A stretch of DNA of 64,000 nucleotides from JAFAMS01 sp049520515 (GTDB taxonomy: Bacteria; Vulcanimicrobiota; Vulcanimicrobiia; Vulcanimicrobiales; Vulcanimicrobiaceae), in NCBI GenBank assembly GCA_049520515.1, contig JBEKPS010000001.1, positions 248,001 through 312,000 of the forward strand. Direction: 5' to 3'. Positions 1 to 7,703 of this stretch are shown in pieces (the first letter of the stretch is position 1; each line of letters opens with the position of its first letter). The notes under the pieces are model-generated. The model was not told the origin of the DNA, ran no database searches, and saw only the letters and a list, made by a program, of their open reading frames with translations. A program made the position numbers and the translations under genes.

Positions 1-348
1 CAGCGAACACATCGCGACGTCGAATGCGCCATCCGCAAAAGGCAGCGCATCGCCTTCACCGCGCACGAAACGGAAGTTGCCCTCGCCGTCGAGCCGGCGC
101 GCAATCGCGAGCATTTGCTCGCTACGATCGAGGCATGTGATCGCAAGGGTGCGTCCATGCCGCTGCGCACGAACGAGCAGCGCACGCGGAATGTCGGCAG
201 CGCCGCAACCGACGTCGAGGATTTCGATCGCTCCCGTCGCTTCGAGCACGCGCGCGATCGGAGTGACTCCGCCAAAGAGACGATTCGCGCGTTCTATATC
301 GCGCAGGTTCGCCTCCAACTCGACGATTGAGTCAGCCGGGTCGTCCAT
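1..348 (-). CDS. class I SAM-dependent methyltransferase (N-terminal part, cut by the window edge)
   Basis: The first 116 codons are present; the rest lies beyond base 1. The glycine-rich motif I (LDVGCGAADIPRALL) binds S-adenosylmethionine in class I methyltransferases. It is followed by CLDRSEQMLAIA, where the acidic residue would contact the ribose, and by a later GDALPFADGAFDVAMC block typical of UbiE/type-11 enzymes. The ATG at 348 has a GGGAG ribosome site just upstream. It follows the ferredoxin gene by 26 bases on the same strand, so the two are probably cotranscribed. The substrate cannot be told from this fragment. Confidence 0.8.
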   Translation of the reverse strand, partial: MDDPADSIVELEANLRDIERANRLFGGVTPIARVLEATGAIEILDVGCGAADIPRALLVRAQRHGRTLAITCLDRSEQMLAIARRLDGEGNFRFVRGEGDALPFADGAFDVAMCSL

Positions 349-374
349 CAACTCCCGGAGGCCGACTCTACGTC

Positions 375-629
375 TTATTTTCCGGCTCGCTCCTTATACC
401 AGTTGGCGTTGATCTCGGTGTAGTTCTTCCATTTTTCCGGCACGTCGGCATCGGCGTAAATCGCCTCGACCGGGCATGCTGAAACGCACGCACCACAGTC
501 GATGCACACTTCAGGATCGATGAAGAGCATCGTATCTTCTTCATCGCCGTGAATGCAGTCGACAGGACACACGTCGACGCATGACTTGTCCTTCGTGCCG
601 ATACATGGCTCCGTGATAATGTAGGTCAT
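375..629 (-). CDS. fdxA: seven-iron ferredoxin (3Fe-4S / 4Fe-4S)
   Basis: An 84-residue soluble electron carrier. Cysteines C9, C17, C21, C42, C45, C48 and C52 follow the Azotobacter/Thermus 7Fe pattern (C-x7-C-x3-CP then C-x2-C-x2-C-x3-CP). By analogy C9, C17 and C52 hold the [3Fe-4S] cluster and C21, C42, C45 and C48 the [4Fe-4S] cluster, with C25 left free. The C-terminal helix containing EKWKNYTEIN is also typical of this family. The ATG at 629 has AAAGG about 9 bases upstream. The electron partner is unknown. It reads away from the SIMPL gene across a 115-base gap (630-744). Confidence 0.93.
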   Translation of the reverse strand: MTYIITEPCIGTKDKSCVDVCPVDCIHGDEEDTMLFIDPEVCIDCGACVSACPVEAIYADADVPEKWKNYTEINANWYKERAGK

Positions 630-744
630 CGCTCGGGCCTTTTGTGCCTCTTTGCGGAGCGCTCCTGTTGCCGAGGCCTCTTCTGCGACAATCGTCTACG
701 CCGCGCGGGAGCCCGCCATCAACCCGACCAAAAGCCAGACCAGA

Positions 745-1470
745 ATGTTTACAAATAGTAGGGCTCAGACCGTTCTCACGATCGCCGCGTGCGTGGCCGC
801 CCTTCTTGCTTGCGTGCCCGCGCAAGCAGCGACCTCAGCCGGCACGGTGACGGTCTCGGGCTCCGGAACGATCTCGCGCGACCCCGATCGCGCGCTGCTT
901 TCCGTTTCGATCGTCACCAACAATGACGTCGCGGCAACGGCGACATCGGCGAATAACCGGCTCTACAACGCGCTCGTCGACCGAATGCGCGGTGTTGGGG
1001 TCCCGGCAGCCGCTATCAAGACCTCGAGCTACGATCTCAATTTCGTCCCAAAGCCGCCACCCGGCGACAACTATAAGCCGCCGCAGACCGGTTTTATCGT
1101 GACGCGCGCCTTGTCGATCACGATCGACAATCTCTCGAACGTCGGCGGCGTGATCGATGCCGCGGTTGCCGCCGGCGTCACACAGGTCAACGGCGTCAGC
1201 TTTGGCCTGCGCGACGACCGCGGTGCGCACGCGGCGGCCCTCGCAGCTGCGGTCGAGGATGCAGCAACGCAAGCCGCCGCTATTGCGCAAGCAGCACACA
1301 TGCATCTCGGCGCGATTCGCCGCGTATCGTCCGTGCAAAGCCCAGTTTTTGCGCCGCAGATGATGCGCGTCGCCACGCTTGCTGCGGCGCCGGCGGTCCC
1401 GACGCAGATCAGCCCGTCGTCGGTCGAAATCCACGCGACCGTCACTGTCACCTACGAGCTCGCACCCTAG
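745..1470 (+). CDS. SIMPL-domain (DUF541) secreted protein
   Basis: A 241-residue protein starting with a signal peptide (hydrophobic run TVLTIAACVAALLACVPAQA, cleavage probably after AQA), so it is likely periplasmic. The mature part begins TVTVSGSGTISRDPDRALL, the hallmark of the SIMPL/DUF541 (BP26, YggE) family, and ends SVEIHATVTVTYEL, the usual terminal strand. Length fits the family. Biochemical function in the family is poorly defined; BP26 forms large rings and YggE has been tied to oxidative stress. The reading frame stays open upstream to 652, but the ATG at 745 sits directly before the signal peptide and was chosen. Confidence 0.85.
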   Translation: MFTNSRAQTVLTIAACVAALLACVPAQAATSAGTVTVSGSGTISRDPDRALLSVSIVTNNDVAATATSANNRLYNALVDRMRGVGVPAAAIKTSSYDLNFVPKPPPGDNYKPPQTGFIVTRALSITIDNLSNVGGVIDAAVAAGVTQVNGVSFGLRDDRGAHAAALAAAVEDAATQAAAIAQAAHMHLGAIRRVSSVQSPVFAPQMMRVATLAAAPAVPTQISPSSVEIHATVTVTYELAP

Positions 1471-1511
1471 GAGCTGAAACCGCTGTCTGCCGTTCACGGT
1501 AGACCTGTTCG

Positions 1512-3476
1512 ATGATCGAAAACACGTGCGAGGCCTGTAAGGCTCAGCCGGCAAGCGTTCGGGACTATTCGATGCGCTCGGGACGCTGGGTGCAGGTCGA
1601 CTTGTGTGCAGCCTGCGCGCGAAACCGGAAGTTTGCGTCGCTTCGTCCGCTGCTTGGCGCCGGCGCAGCCGCAGCGCTTCTGGGCGGTGTCGCCTTCGCG
1701 CTCGATCGGTATATGCGTGGCACCGAAGGCGGCTCAGAATCGACGCCGCCGGCATCGAATCCGCTCGAGTGGACGAAGCGCTTGCGGGGCGGAACGCCGA
1801 CGCTCGCCGCGTATTCGCGCGACCTTACCGCGGATGCGCGCGCCGGCAAGCTCGATCCCGTCATCGGGCGAGACGATGAGATCGAGCGCGTGATCTCGAT
1901 TCTCGCGCGCCGCAGCAAGAATAATCCCGTCTTGATCGGTGAGCCCGGCGTCGGGAAAACGGCGGTCGTCGAAGGCCTTGCGCAGCGTATCGTCGCGGGA
2001 ACCGTCCCTGCGGCGTTGCTTGACAAGCGCGTTCTCGCGCTTTCGCTCGGTCCGCTCGTTGCCGGAACGAAGTATCGCGGCGAATTCGAGGGACGGGTCA
2101 AGCGCATTCTCGATGAGATCAAACGCGCGTCGCGAGACGTCATCTTATTCATCGACGAGCTGCACACGCTCGTCGGCGCCGGCGCGGCGGAAGGCTCGCT
2201 CGATCTCTCCTCGATGATCAAGCCGGAGCTTGCGCGCGGCGAGCTGCAATGCATCGGCGCGACGACGTTCGGTGAGTATCGCAAGCATGTCGAAAGCGAT
2301 CCGGCCCTCGAGCGTCGTTTTCAGCCAATCGCCATCGACGAACCGACGGTCGATCAAACGATTGCGATCTTGCGCGGGCTGCGCGAAAAATACGCCGTGC
2401 ATCATCACGTGCAAATCACCGATGAAGCGCTGGTCGCGGCGGCGACGCTTTCTGCACGCTACATCGCGGACCGCTTTCTTCCGGACAAAGCGATCGATCT
2501 CGTCGATGAAGCAGCCGCAAGTGCCGCACTCATCGGAGCGGGCGGCATCATCGACGCGCAAACGATTGCGAACGTCGTCTCACGCTGGACGGGAATCCCG
2601 CAAGGCACGCTCAGCGCGGAAGAATCGCGCAGTTTGCTCGCGCTCGAAACGTCCCTCGAATCTCGCGTCGTCGGACAGCGCGAAGCCGTGCATGCCGTCT
2701 CGGAAGCGATTCGTCGCGCCCGCGCCGGATTAAAGGATCCGCGCAAGCCGGTGGGTGGATTCCTCTTCATCGGCGCGTCCGGTGTCGGCAAGACCGAGCT
2801 CGCCCGCGCACTCGCACACGTCTTGTTCGGAACCGACGATGCACTCGTGCGCCTCGACATGAGCGAATATACGGAAACGCATACGATCTCACGTCTGCTC
2901 GGCGCGCCACCCGGATATCACGGACACGATGAACCCGGGCAGCTCACGGAACCTGTGCGACGCCGTCCTTACTGCGTCGTGCTCTTCGATGAGATCGAGA
3001 AAGCGCACCCGGACGTCACAGCGATTCTCTTGCAGATCCTCGACGACGGGCGGCTGACCGACGCGAAAGGCCGCACGATCGATTTCCGTCACGCGCTGGT
3101 CGTGATGACGAGCAACATCGACGCCGGCGAGCTCGAGATGGCCCTGCGCAAAGAACTGCTCGACCGCATCGACGAGACCGTCCTCTTCCGTTCGCTCGGC
3201 GTCCCCGAGATCGAGCAGATCGTCGAGTTGCAGTTACGTGCGCTGGTCGAACGCCTCGGTGCGCAAGCCGTCGTCCTCGATCTCAGCCCCGATGCACGAC
3301 GGTTTCTCGCGAGAGAAAGTATTGCCGCCGGCAGCGGCGCGCGCTTCGTGCAGCGCACCATTGCGCGCTGTGTCACCTCGCCGCTTTCGGGCGCGATCTT
3401 ACGCGGCGAACTTCCGGGCGGAAGCACCGCCCGCGTCGGTTACGACGGAAAAGCAATCACCGTTCAGGCGGCTTAG
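1512..3476 (+). CDS. membrane-anchored Clp/Hsp100-type double AAA+ ATPase with N-terminal zinc-finger-like motif
   Basis: 654 residues. Instead of Clp-N repeats, the N-terminus has a C6-x2-C9 / C32-x2-C35 zinc-ribbon-like pair and a hydrophobic segment (about 47-64) that could anchor the protein in the membrane. Two AAA+ modules follow: D1 with Walker A GEPGVGKT (143-150), Walker B ILFIDE and pore loop KYRGEF; D2 with Walker A GASGVGKT (421-428), Walker B VVLFDE and pore loop GYHGHDEPG. There is no ClpB middle domain, and the region after VVMTSN is too short to hold an IGF/IGL ClpP-docking loop. I infer an ATP-driven unfoldase or disaggregase acting without ClpP, possibly at the membrane. It overlaps the convergent TPR gene by 20 bases. 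Confidence 0.85.
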   Translation: MIENTCEACKAQPASVRDYSMRSGRWVQVDLCAACARNRKFASLRPLLGAGAAAALLGGVAFALDRYMRGTEGGSESTPPASNPLEWTKRLRGGTPTLAAYSRDLTADARAGKLDPVIGRDDEIERVISILARRSKNNPVLIGEPGVGKTAVVEGLAQRIVAGTVPAALLDKRVLALSLGPLVAGTKYRGEFEGRVKRILDEIKRASRDVILFIDELHTLVGAGAAEGSLDLSSMIKPELARGELQCIGATTFGEYRKHVESDPALERRFQPIAIDEPTVDQTIAILRGLREKYAVHHHVQITDEALVAAATLSARYIADRFLPDKAIDLVDEAAASAALIGAGGIIDAQTIANVVSRWTGIPQGTLSAEESRSLLALETSLESRVVGQREAVHAVSEAIRRARAGLKDPRKPVGGFLFIGASGVGKTELARALAHVLFGTDDALVRLDMSEYTETHTISRLLGAPPGYHGHDEPGQLTEPVRRRPYCVVLFDEIEKAHPDVTAILLQILDDGRLTDAKGRTIDFRHALVVMTSNIDAGELEMALRKELLDRIDETVLFRSLGVPEIEQIVELQLRALVERLGAQAVVLDLSPDARRFLARESIAAGSGARFVQRTIARCVTSPLSGAILRGELPGGSTARVGYDGKAITVQAA

Positions 3477-3966
3477 GATCGACAAGTAGGCGCGCGTAGT
3501 TGGCCATGGATCGATTATACCGAGGCAGATACTCGGCGAGCGCCGTCAGTGCTACCGACACGGCTTCGCGTTCACGTCCGACATCGACCAGACAAAGCGC
3601 GAGAACCGCTCGGACGGCCCCGGTAAGTGCATCTGCTTCACCATCGAGCTCGGCAGAAAGCAGCGCGACTGCATCTTCGGCCCGTCCGATGTTTCGCATT
3701 GAACTTGCCATTTGAATGACGGACCGGCGACGCCGTTCGCCCACCACACCGGCGTCGAGTGCCGCTTTGTACAACGGTACCGCCAAATCGGAGTGGCCGG
3801 TTGAATCGAGAGCGCAGGCGCGCTCAAACAGTCCGATGGCGCTCTCGGGCGGAAGTTCGGCTACGAGAATATTCATTGCGTCGACAAACTGTTGTTCATC
3901 ACGATCGTCGAGCGTCGCCCACAGGTCTTTGAGCCGTTTCTCCCAGTCTGCGTTCGAATCTACCAC
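3457..3966 (-). CDS. TPR_5-type tetratricopeptide repeat protein
   Basis: 169 residues, all helical in character, without signal peptide or membrane segment. It resembles the 'tetratricopeptide repeat group 5' family: an early block (LLAELPPESAIGLFERACALDSTG), then AVPLYKAALDAG, RRRSVIQMASSMRNIGRAEDAVALL and a late AEYLPRYNRSMANYARLL. TPR proteins mediate protein contacts; no partner can be named. The 3' end runs 20 bases into the 3' end of the convergent Clp-type gene, so the two transcripts are complementary there. Confidence 0.75.
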   Translation of the reverse strand: MVDSNADWEKRLKDLWATLDDRDEQQFVDAMNILVAELPPESAIGLFERACALDSTGHSDLAVPLYKAALDAGVVGERRRRSVIQMASSMRNIGRAEDAVALLSAELDGEADALTGAVRAVLALCLVDVGREREAVSVALTALAEYLPRYNRSMANYARLLVDPKPPER

Positions 3967-4032
3967 TTCTCTACCTCACACATGCCAATGCTCTAAACGT
4001 AGAGATCGTTGCGCTACCTGGAGCACGCTCGC

Positions 4033-4079
4033 AATCCTTCGACTCCGCGCTCCTGCGGAGCGCTACGCTCAGGATGACA
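4033..4079. repeat. intergenic nested-palindrome repeat (REP-like)
   Basis: The gap between the TPR and TlpA-like genes holds a perfect 7-bp hairpin, GCGCTCC-tgc-GGAGCGC (4047-4053 with 4057-4063). It is flanked by a second paired block, ATCCT (4034-4038) with AGGAT (4071-4075). The overall shape (CCTTCGACTCC ... GCTCAGGATGACA) matches a class of dispersed intergenic repeats seen in many bacterial genomes. A looser relative, TCATCCCGAGGGGATTC, occurs at about 26605. It lacks a T-tract, so it is not a classic terminator, though it could stop or protect transcripts. Confidence 0.55.
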
Positions 4080-4562
4080 CTAGAGTATCGAGTTAACTGC
4101 GTCTTCGATTTGTTGCGGCGACATCTCGCCGAGGCGGTAGAGCTTGACCTGGCCGTTGCGATCGATGAAGACGTGGACCGGTAACGCAATTACGCCGTAG
4201 CTGTCGAGCAATTTCTGATCTGCGACGGCCACCGGGAACGGCACCTTGAATTGGTCGCTAAAGCCTTGCGCGCGATCTTTGCTTTCGTTGTCGTCCAAGC
4301 CGATTACGGCTAGGCCGCGTTTCTGGTACTGCTTCGAGAGCTTGATGATCTCGGGCGTCTCTTCACGGCACGGCGCGCACCAGCTGGCAAAAAAATCCAA
4401 ATACACGGCCTTGCCGTGGAACTTCGTGAGCTTTAACTGCTTGTTATCGAGCGTTCTAATGTCAAACGTCGGGGCCGGCTGGCCAGGATGCGGCGGTGCA
4501 GCCGCGGCCACGGGGGCCGTGCACAGTGCGATGATGGCGAGAGCGACAATTTTGCGAATCAT
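4080..4562 (-). CDS. TlpA/ResA-like periplasmic thioredoxin-fold protein
   Basis: 160 residues with an N-terminal signal peptide (KIVALAIIALCTAPVAAAA). The thioredoxin-like domain carries the redox motif WCAPC in the context VYLDFFASWCAPCREETPEI, and a cis-proline region ALPVHVFIDRNGQV. This is the AhpC/TSA-Redoxin TlpA subfamily, which keeps exported proteins or cytochrome c haem sites reduced. The ATG overlaps the ribF stop (ATGA), making it the last gene of the rimP-to-ribF operon. A link to maturation of the c-type cytochrome at 28.3 kb is possible but only an inference. Confidence 0.88.
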   Translation of the reverse strand: MIRKIVALAIIALCTAPVAAAAPPHPGQPAPTFDIRTLDNKQLKLTKFHGKAVYLDFFASWCAPCREETPEIIKLSKQYQKRGLAVIGLDDNESKDRAQGFSDQFKVPFPVAVADQKLLDSYGVIALPVHVFIDRNGQVKLYRLGEMSPQQIEDAVNSIL

Positions 4563-5482
4563 GCGATGGTGGGATACGGCACGGCTGCCACGTCCGCCCG
4601 CATCTGTTCGATGAGGGCTTGGGGATTTTCGAAGCGCAGCTGTCCTCTGAGAAAACGCAGCTCGCGTAGATTAAGTTGCTCGCCGTAGATCGTGCCGTCG
4701 AAGTCGCGCAGCCAAACCTCCGTCGTTCGGCGCGTTCCGGACTCGAAGGTCGGGTTCGTCCCGATCGATAGGAGTGCCGCGTAGTCGCGGCCGTCGTAGC
4801 GTGCGACACAGCGATAGACGCCGTCGGCTGGAATCAACTTGCCCGCGGGGACATCGAGATTCGCAGTCGGGAAACCAAGATCGTGACCGCGCCCTTCGCC
4901 GACGACGACGCGACCCTGCAGTATGTACGGTGCTCCGAGCAACTCGTCCGCAAGCGCGAGATCCCCAGCCGCAATCGCGCGACGAACCCGCGTCGAGGAA
5001 ATTCGCTCGCCGCGATCCTCGAGCTGACCGACTGCGACAAATCCGATGCCCAGCGCACTCATACGCTCGCGCGCAAATGCGGCATCACCGCCGCGTCCCG
5101 CGCCGAAGCGAAAATTCTCGCCGACGACAAGCACCCGTACGCCGATACGCTTCGCGACGACATCCTCGAGAAACGTTTGGGCGTCCAGCTTCGCGATCGC
5201 GTCGCCGAACGGCAAGAGGTACGCTTCGTCAACGCCGGCCCGCGCAAGATTATCGAGACGTTCTTCGAGCGTCGAGATCATCGGCGGGACTTCAGACGGA
5301 CGCAAGTACGTCGCCGGGTGATTGCGAAACGTAAGCACCGCCGCGCGATATCCAGGCCGGCGTTCGCGCAGCAACGCTGTGATGATGGCACGGTGACCAC
5401 GATGAAAACCATCGAAGAATCCGATCGCAAGCGCAAGCGGACGTTCGCGCGCCGCGTCCGGAATCTCGTGGTGAACGTTCAG
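4559..5482 (-). CDS. ribF: bifunctional riboflavin kinase / FAD synthetase
   Basis: Makes FMN and then FAD from riboflavin. The ATG/GTG/TTG-only frame would begin at a TTG at 5374, but this drops the FAD-synthetase nucleotide-binding motif. Reading upstream in frame gives IGFFDGFHRGHRA, the canonical GxFDGxHxGH signature, and a typical beginning NVHHEIPD. The only plausible start is a CTG at 5482 that overlaps the truB stop as CTGA, with AAAGG about 8 bases upstream. The result is 307 residues, the family norm. Later motifs include STRVRRAI and the kinase block GRGHDLGFPTANL. Fifth base pairs from its end overlap the TlpA gene as ATGA. Confidence 0.93.
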   Translation of the reverse strand: MNVHHEIPDAARERPLALAIGFFDGFHRGHRAIITALLRERRPGYRAAVLTFRNHPATYLRPSEVPPMISTLEERLDNLARAGVDEAYLLPFGDAIAKLDAQTFLEDVVAKRIGVRVLVVGENFRFGAGRGGDAAFARERMSALGIGFVAVGQLEDRGERISSTRVRRAIAAGDLALADELLGAPYILQGRVVVGEGRGHDLGFPTANLDVPAGKLIPADGVYRCVARYDGRDYAALLSIGTNPTFESGTRRTTEVWLRDFDGTIYGEQLNLRELRFLRGQLRFENPQALIEQMRADVAAVPYPTIA

Positions 5483-6351
5483 ACGAAAACCTTTCGGGGA
5501 GCCAGCATCGTCCCGTGCATCTCGCCGATACCGACGAGCATCCGTGTCATGTCCCGCACGAACACGTGCGTATCACCGACCGGCTCGCGCATCGCGACGA
5601 TTCGACCGGCGCGAAAGTCGACCGAACCTCGTCCATCGAGGACGACCGTGGGAATTGCAATGACGCTCTCCGGCGGCGTCAGCGCCGCAACCGGATCGGC
5701 CGCGACTTCGTCGAGCGTCAAACTTTCCGAGAGGACGAAGGGGCCCGATGCTTCGCGCAATAGCGCGCCGACGTGTCCGACCGTCCCGATCGCACGTGCA
5801 AGATCTTCGGCCAGCGTGCGCACGTAGGTGCCCTCGCTGCAGGCGACGCGTATCCGGAACGTCGCCGCATCGTCGGCCCCGAGTACGTTGAGCGAATAAA
5901 TCGTGATCGTACGCGATTTACGTTCGATCGTCTCGCCGGCGCGCGCGAATTTGTATAGCGGCTTCCCGTCGACTTTAAGCGCGCTGAACATCGGCGGTAT
6001 TTGTTCAACGCGTCCGATGAACTTGTCGAGCACCGATTCCAAACGCACGCGGGCATCGCTTGGAACGTCGGCGGTCTCCGTCGTATCGCCCCCGGCATCG
6101 CCGGTCGTCGTGGCGTGACCAAGGACGAGCGTGAATGCGTACGCTTTGCGCTTGTCCGCAATCAATGGAATCAAGCGCGTCGCGCGCCCAAGCGCTATCG
6201 GCAAGACGCCCGCCGCTTGCGGATCGAGTGTACCGACATGCCCGATCGCAATCTTCGGTTCTCCCGGTTTGCGATAAATCCACCGCAATCGTGCACCAAA
6301 CTGCGTCGACGTTAGCCCCGGCGGTTTAAATAAATTTATGAAGCCGAGCAT
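5479..6351 (-). CDS. truB: tRNA pseudouridine(55) synthase
   Basis: 290 residues. Isomerises U55 in the T-loop of tRNA. The start MLGFINLFKPPGLTS matches the TruB N-terminus (usually GxxxxDKPxGxTS). The catalytic aspartate lies in GHVGTLDPQAAGVLP, and the SEGTYVRTLAEDLA block is the usual RNA-binding motif. A PUA-like C-terminal tail follows (FRAGRIVAM ... VGIGEM). It sits between nrnA (9 bases away) and ribF (CTGA overlap), its usual neighbours in the infB operon. Confidence 0.96.
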   Translation of the reverse strand: MLGFINLFKPPGLTSTQFGARLRWIYRKPGEPKIAIGHVGTLDPQAAGVLPIALGRATRLIPLIADKRKAYAFTLVLGHATTTGDAGGDTTETADVPSDARVRLESVLDKFIGRVEQIPPMFSALKVDGKPLYKFARAGETIERKSRTITIYSLNVLGADDAATFRIRVACSEGTYVRTLAEDLARAIGTVGHVGALLREASGPFVLSESLTLDEVAADPVAALTPPESVIAIPTVVLDGRGSVDFRAGRIVAMREPVGDTHVFVRDMTRMLVGIGEMHGTMLAPRKVFV

Positions 6352-6360
6352 TATCTCGGC

Positions 6361-7341
6361 TTAGAGACCCTCGGCGTACAGCGCGGAATGGACGCCGGCG
6401 ATGGCTTCTTGAATGTTGCCTGGATAGGTAAGACCCGAGGCGCGGAAATGTCCACCGCCGCCGATCCGGCCCGCTACTGCTTGCACGTTGACGCGACCAC
6501 TGCTGCGTAAGCTCACGCGCACGGCGGCGTCGAAATCCTTGAAGAGCGACGCGACTTCGACGCCTTCGATTGCAAGCAGCTGATTGATGATGTCTTCCGT
6601 ATCTTCGTAATCGGCGCCGAGCTCGTCCATCAGCTGTTGATCGATCACGGCCCAGCAGTAGCGTCCGGCATCGTCGAGCACGGCGCGCGACAGTACGGCA
6701 CCGAGCAACTTCTGCGCGGCGAGGCGCTTATTGGCAAAGATCTCCTGGGTGACTTGCTCTTTGTCGGCGCCCAGATCGACGAGCCACGCCGACGTGCGCA
6801 ATACTTCCGCCGTCGTGTTGCTGTGCATGAAACCGCCCGTGTCGGTCATGATCGTGGTCAGCAAGGCCGTGGCGATCTCCGGCGTGATCTTCGCACCAAG
6901 CTCTTTGAGCAACCGCAGCACGCAGGTTCCGGTCGAGCATTCGTCTTGAAGCACGTAATTGAACGCGCCGAAGTGTTCGTTGCCCAGATGGTGATCGATG
7001 TCGAGAATGTTCTCGCGCTTCAGCTTCGGAAGCGACTCACCGCTACGCGACAGATTGCTCATGTCGCCGAAGACGAACAGCGTGTCAGCCGGCAGATCCG
7101 CAGGCAGATGCTTCGTAACCAGATCGCTTTCGTGAAGAAACCGCAGGTTACGCGGGACCTCGCCCTCCTGAAAATACCAGACGTGCTTGCCGAGACTCTT
7201 GAGTGCGAGGCCAAGCGCAAGACCGGCACCAAGCGTATCGCCGTCGGGCTTCACGTGCGAAACCATGACGAAGTGGGTGCGGCGCTTGAGCTCTGCGACG
7301 ACATCTTCCGTCGATGAGGATTGGACGAGCGTTTCGCTCAT
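6361..7341 (-). CDS. nrnA: DHH-family phosphoesterase, NrnA-like oligoribonuclease / pAp phosphatase
   Basis: 326 residues. DHH/DHHA1 enzymes of this type degrade short oligoribonucleotides and pAp with a Mn2+ centre. Motifs in order: VSHVKPDGDTLGAGLAL (motif I), FVFGDMSN (motif II), ILDIDHHLGNE (the DHH motif), MTDTGGFMHSN (motif IV), and the DHHA1 glycine-rich GGGGHFRASG near the C-terminus. The ATG at 7341 overlaps the rbfA stop (ATGA). Position between rbfA and truB is the standard one. Activity against cyclic-dinucleotide breakdown products is possible in this family. Confidence 0.93.
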   Translation of the reverse strand: MSETLVQSSSTEDVVAELKRRTHFVMVSHVKPDGDTLGAGLALGLALKSLGKHVWYFQEGEVPRNLRFLHESDLVTKHLPADLPADTLFVFGDMSNLSRSGESLPKLKRENILDIDHHLGNEHFGAFNYVLQDECSTGTCVLRLLKELGAKITPEIATALLTTIMTDTGGFMHSNTTAEVLRTSAWLVDLGADKEQVTQEIFANKRLAAQKLLGAVLSRAVLDDAGRYCWAVIDQQLMDELGADYEDTEDIINQLLAIEGVEVASLFKDFDAAVRVSLRSSGRVNVQAVAGRIGGGGHFRASGLTYPGNIQEAIAGVHSALYAEGL

Positions 7342-7703
7342 TCGGCAGTCTTTCCGGAAGAGACCGCTGCGGCCTTATCGACTTTGTACGTCATCTCGAT
7401 AGCACGCTCGGTCGATCGATCTTCGACGAAGGTCAACTCGGGCGTATTACGCAGCTTGACCTCTTCGCCCAGACGTCCGCGAATGAAGCCCTTCGCTGAC
7501 TCGAGCACATCCATCGACTGCCGCGCGACATGGCGATCACCGATAACCGAGACGTGCACCTTACAGTGCTTCATATCGCCGGTAATCTCCGCGCGCGTCA
7601 CGGTCACGAAACCGAGGCGCGGATCTTTGATTTCTTCTCCGATGATTTTTGCGATGGCTCGTTGGATTTCGTGATCGATCCGGCCTCGCCGTTCAGGCTT
7701 CAA
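7338..7703 (-). CDS. rbfA: 30S ribosome-binding factor A
   Basis: 121 residues. Single KH-like domain protein that helps 16S rRNA 5'-end maturation and cold adaptation. The sequence RIDHEIQRAIAKIIGEEIKDPRLGFVTVTRAEITGD is clear RbfA. The start was set at a TTG at 7703, which overlaps the infB stop as TTGA and gives the standard N-terminus KPERRGRIDHEI. A longer frame to 7799 would run inside infB and encode an implausible arginine-rich extension. Downstream it overlaps nrnA by ATGA. Confidence 0.93.
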   Translation of the reverse strand: MKPERRGRIDHEIQRAIAKIIGEEIKDPRLGFVTVTRAEITGDMKHCKVHVSVIGDRHVARQSMDVLESAKGFIRGRLGEEVKLRNTPELTFVEDRSTERAIEMTYKVDKAAAVSSGKTAE

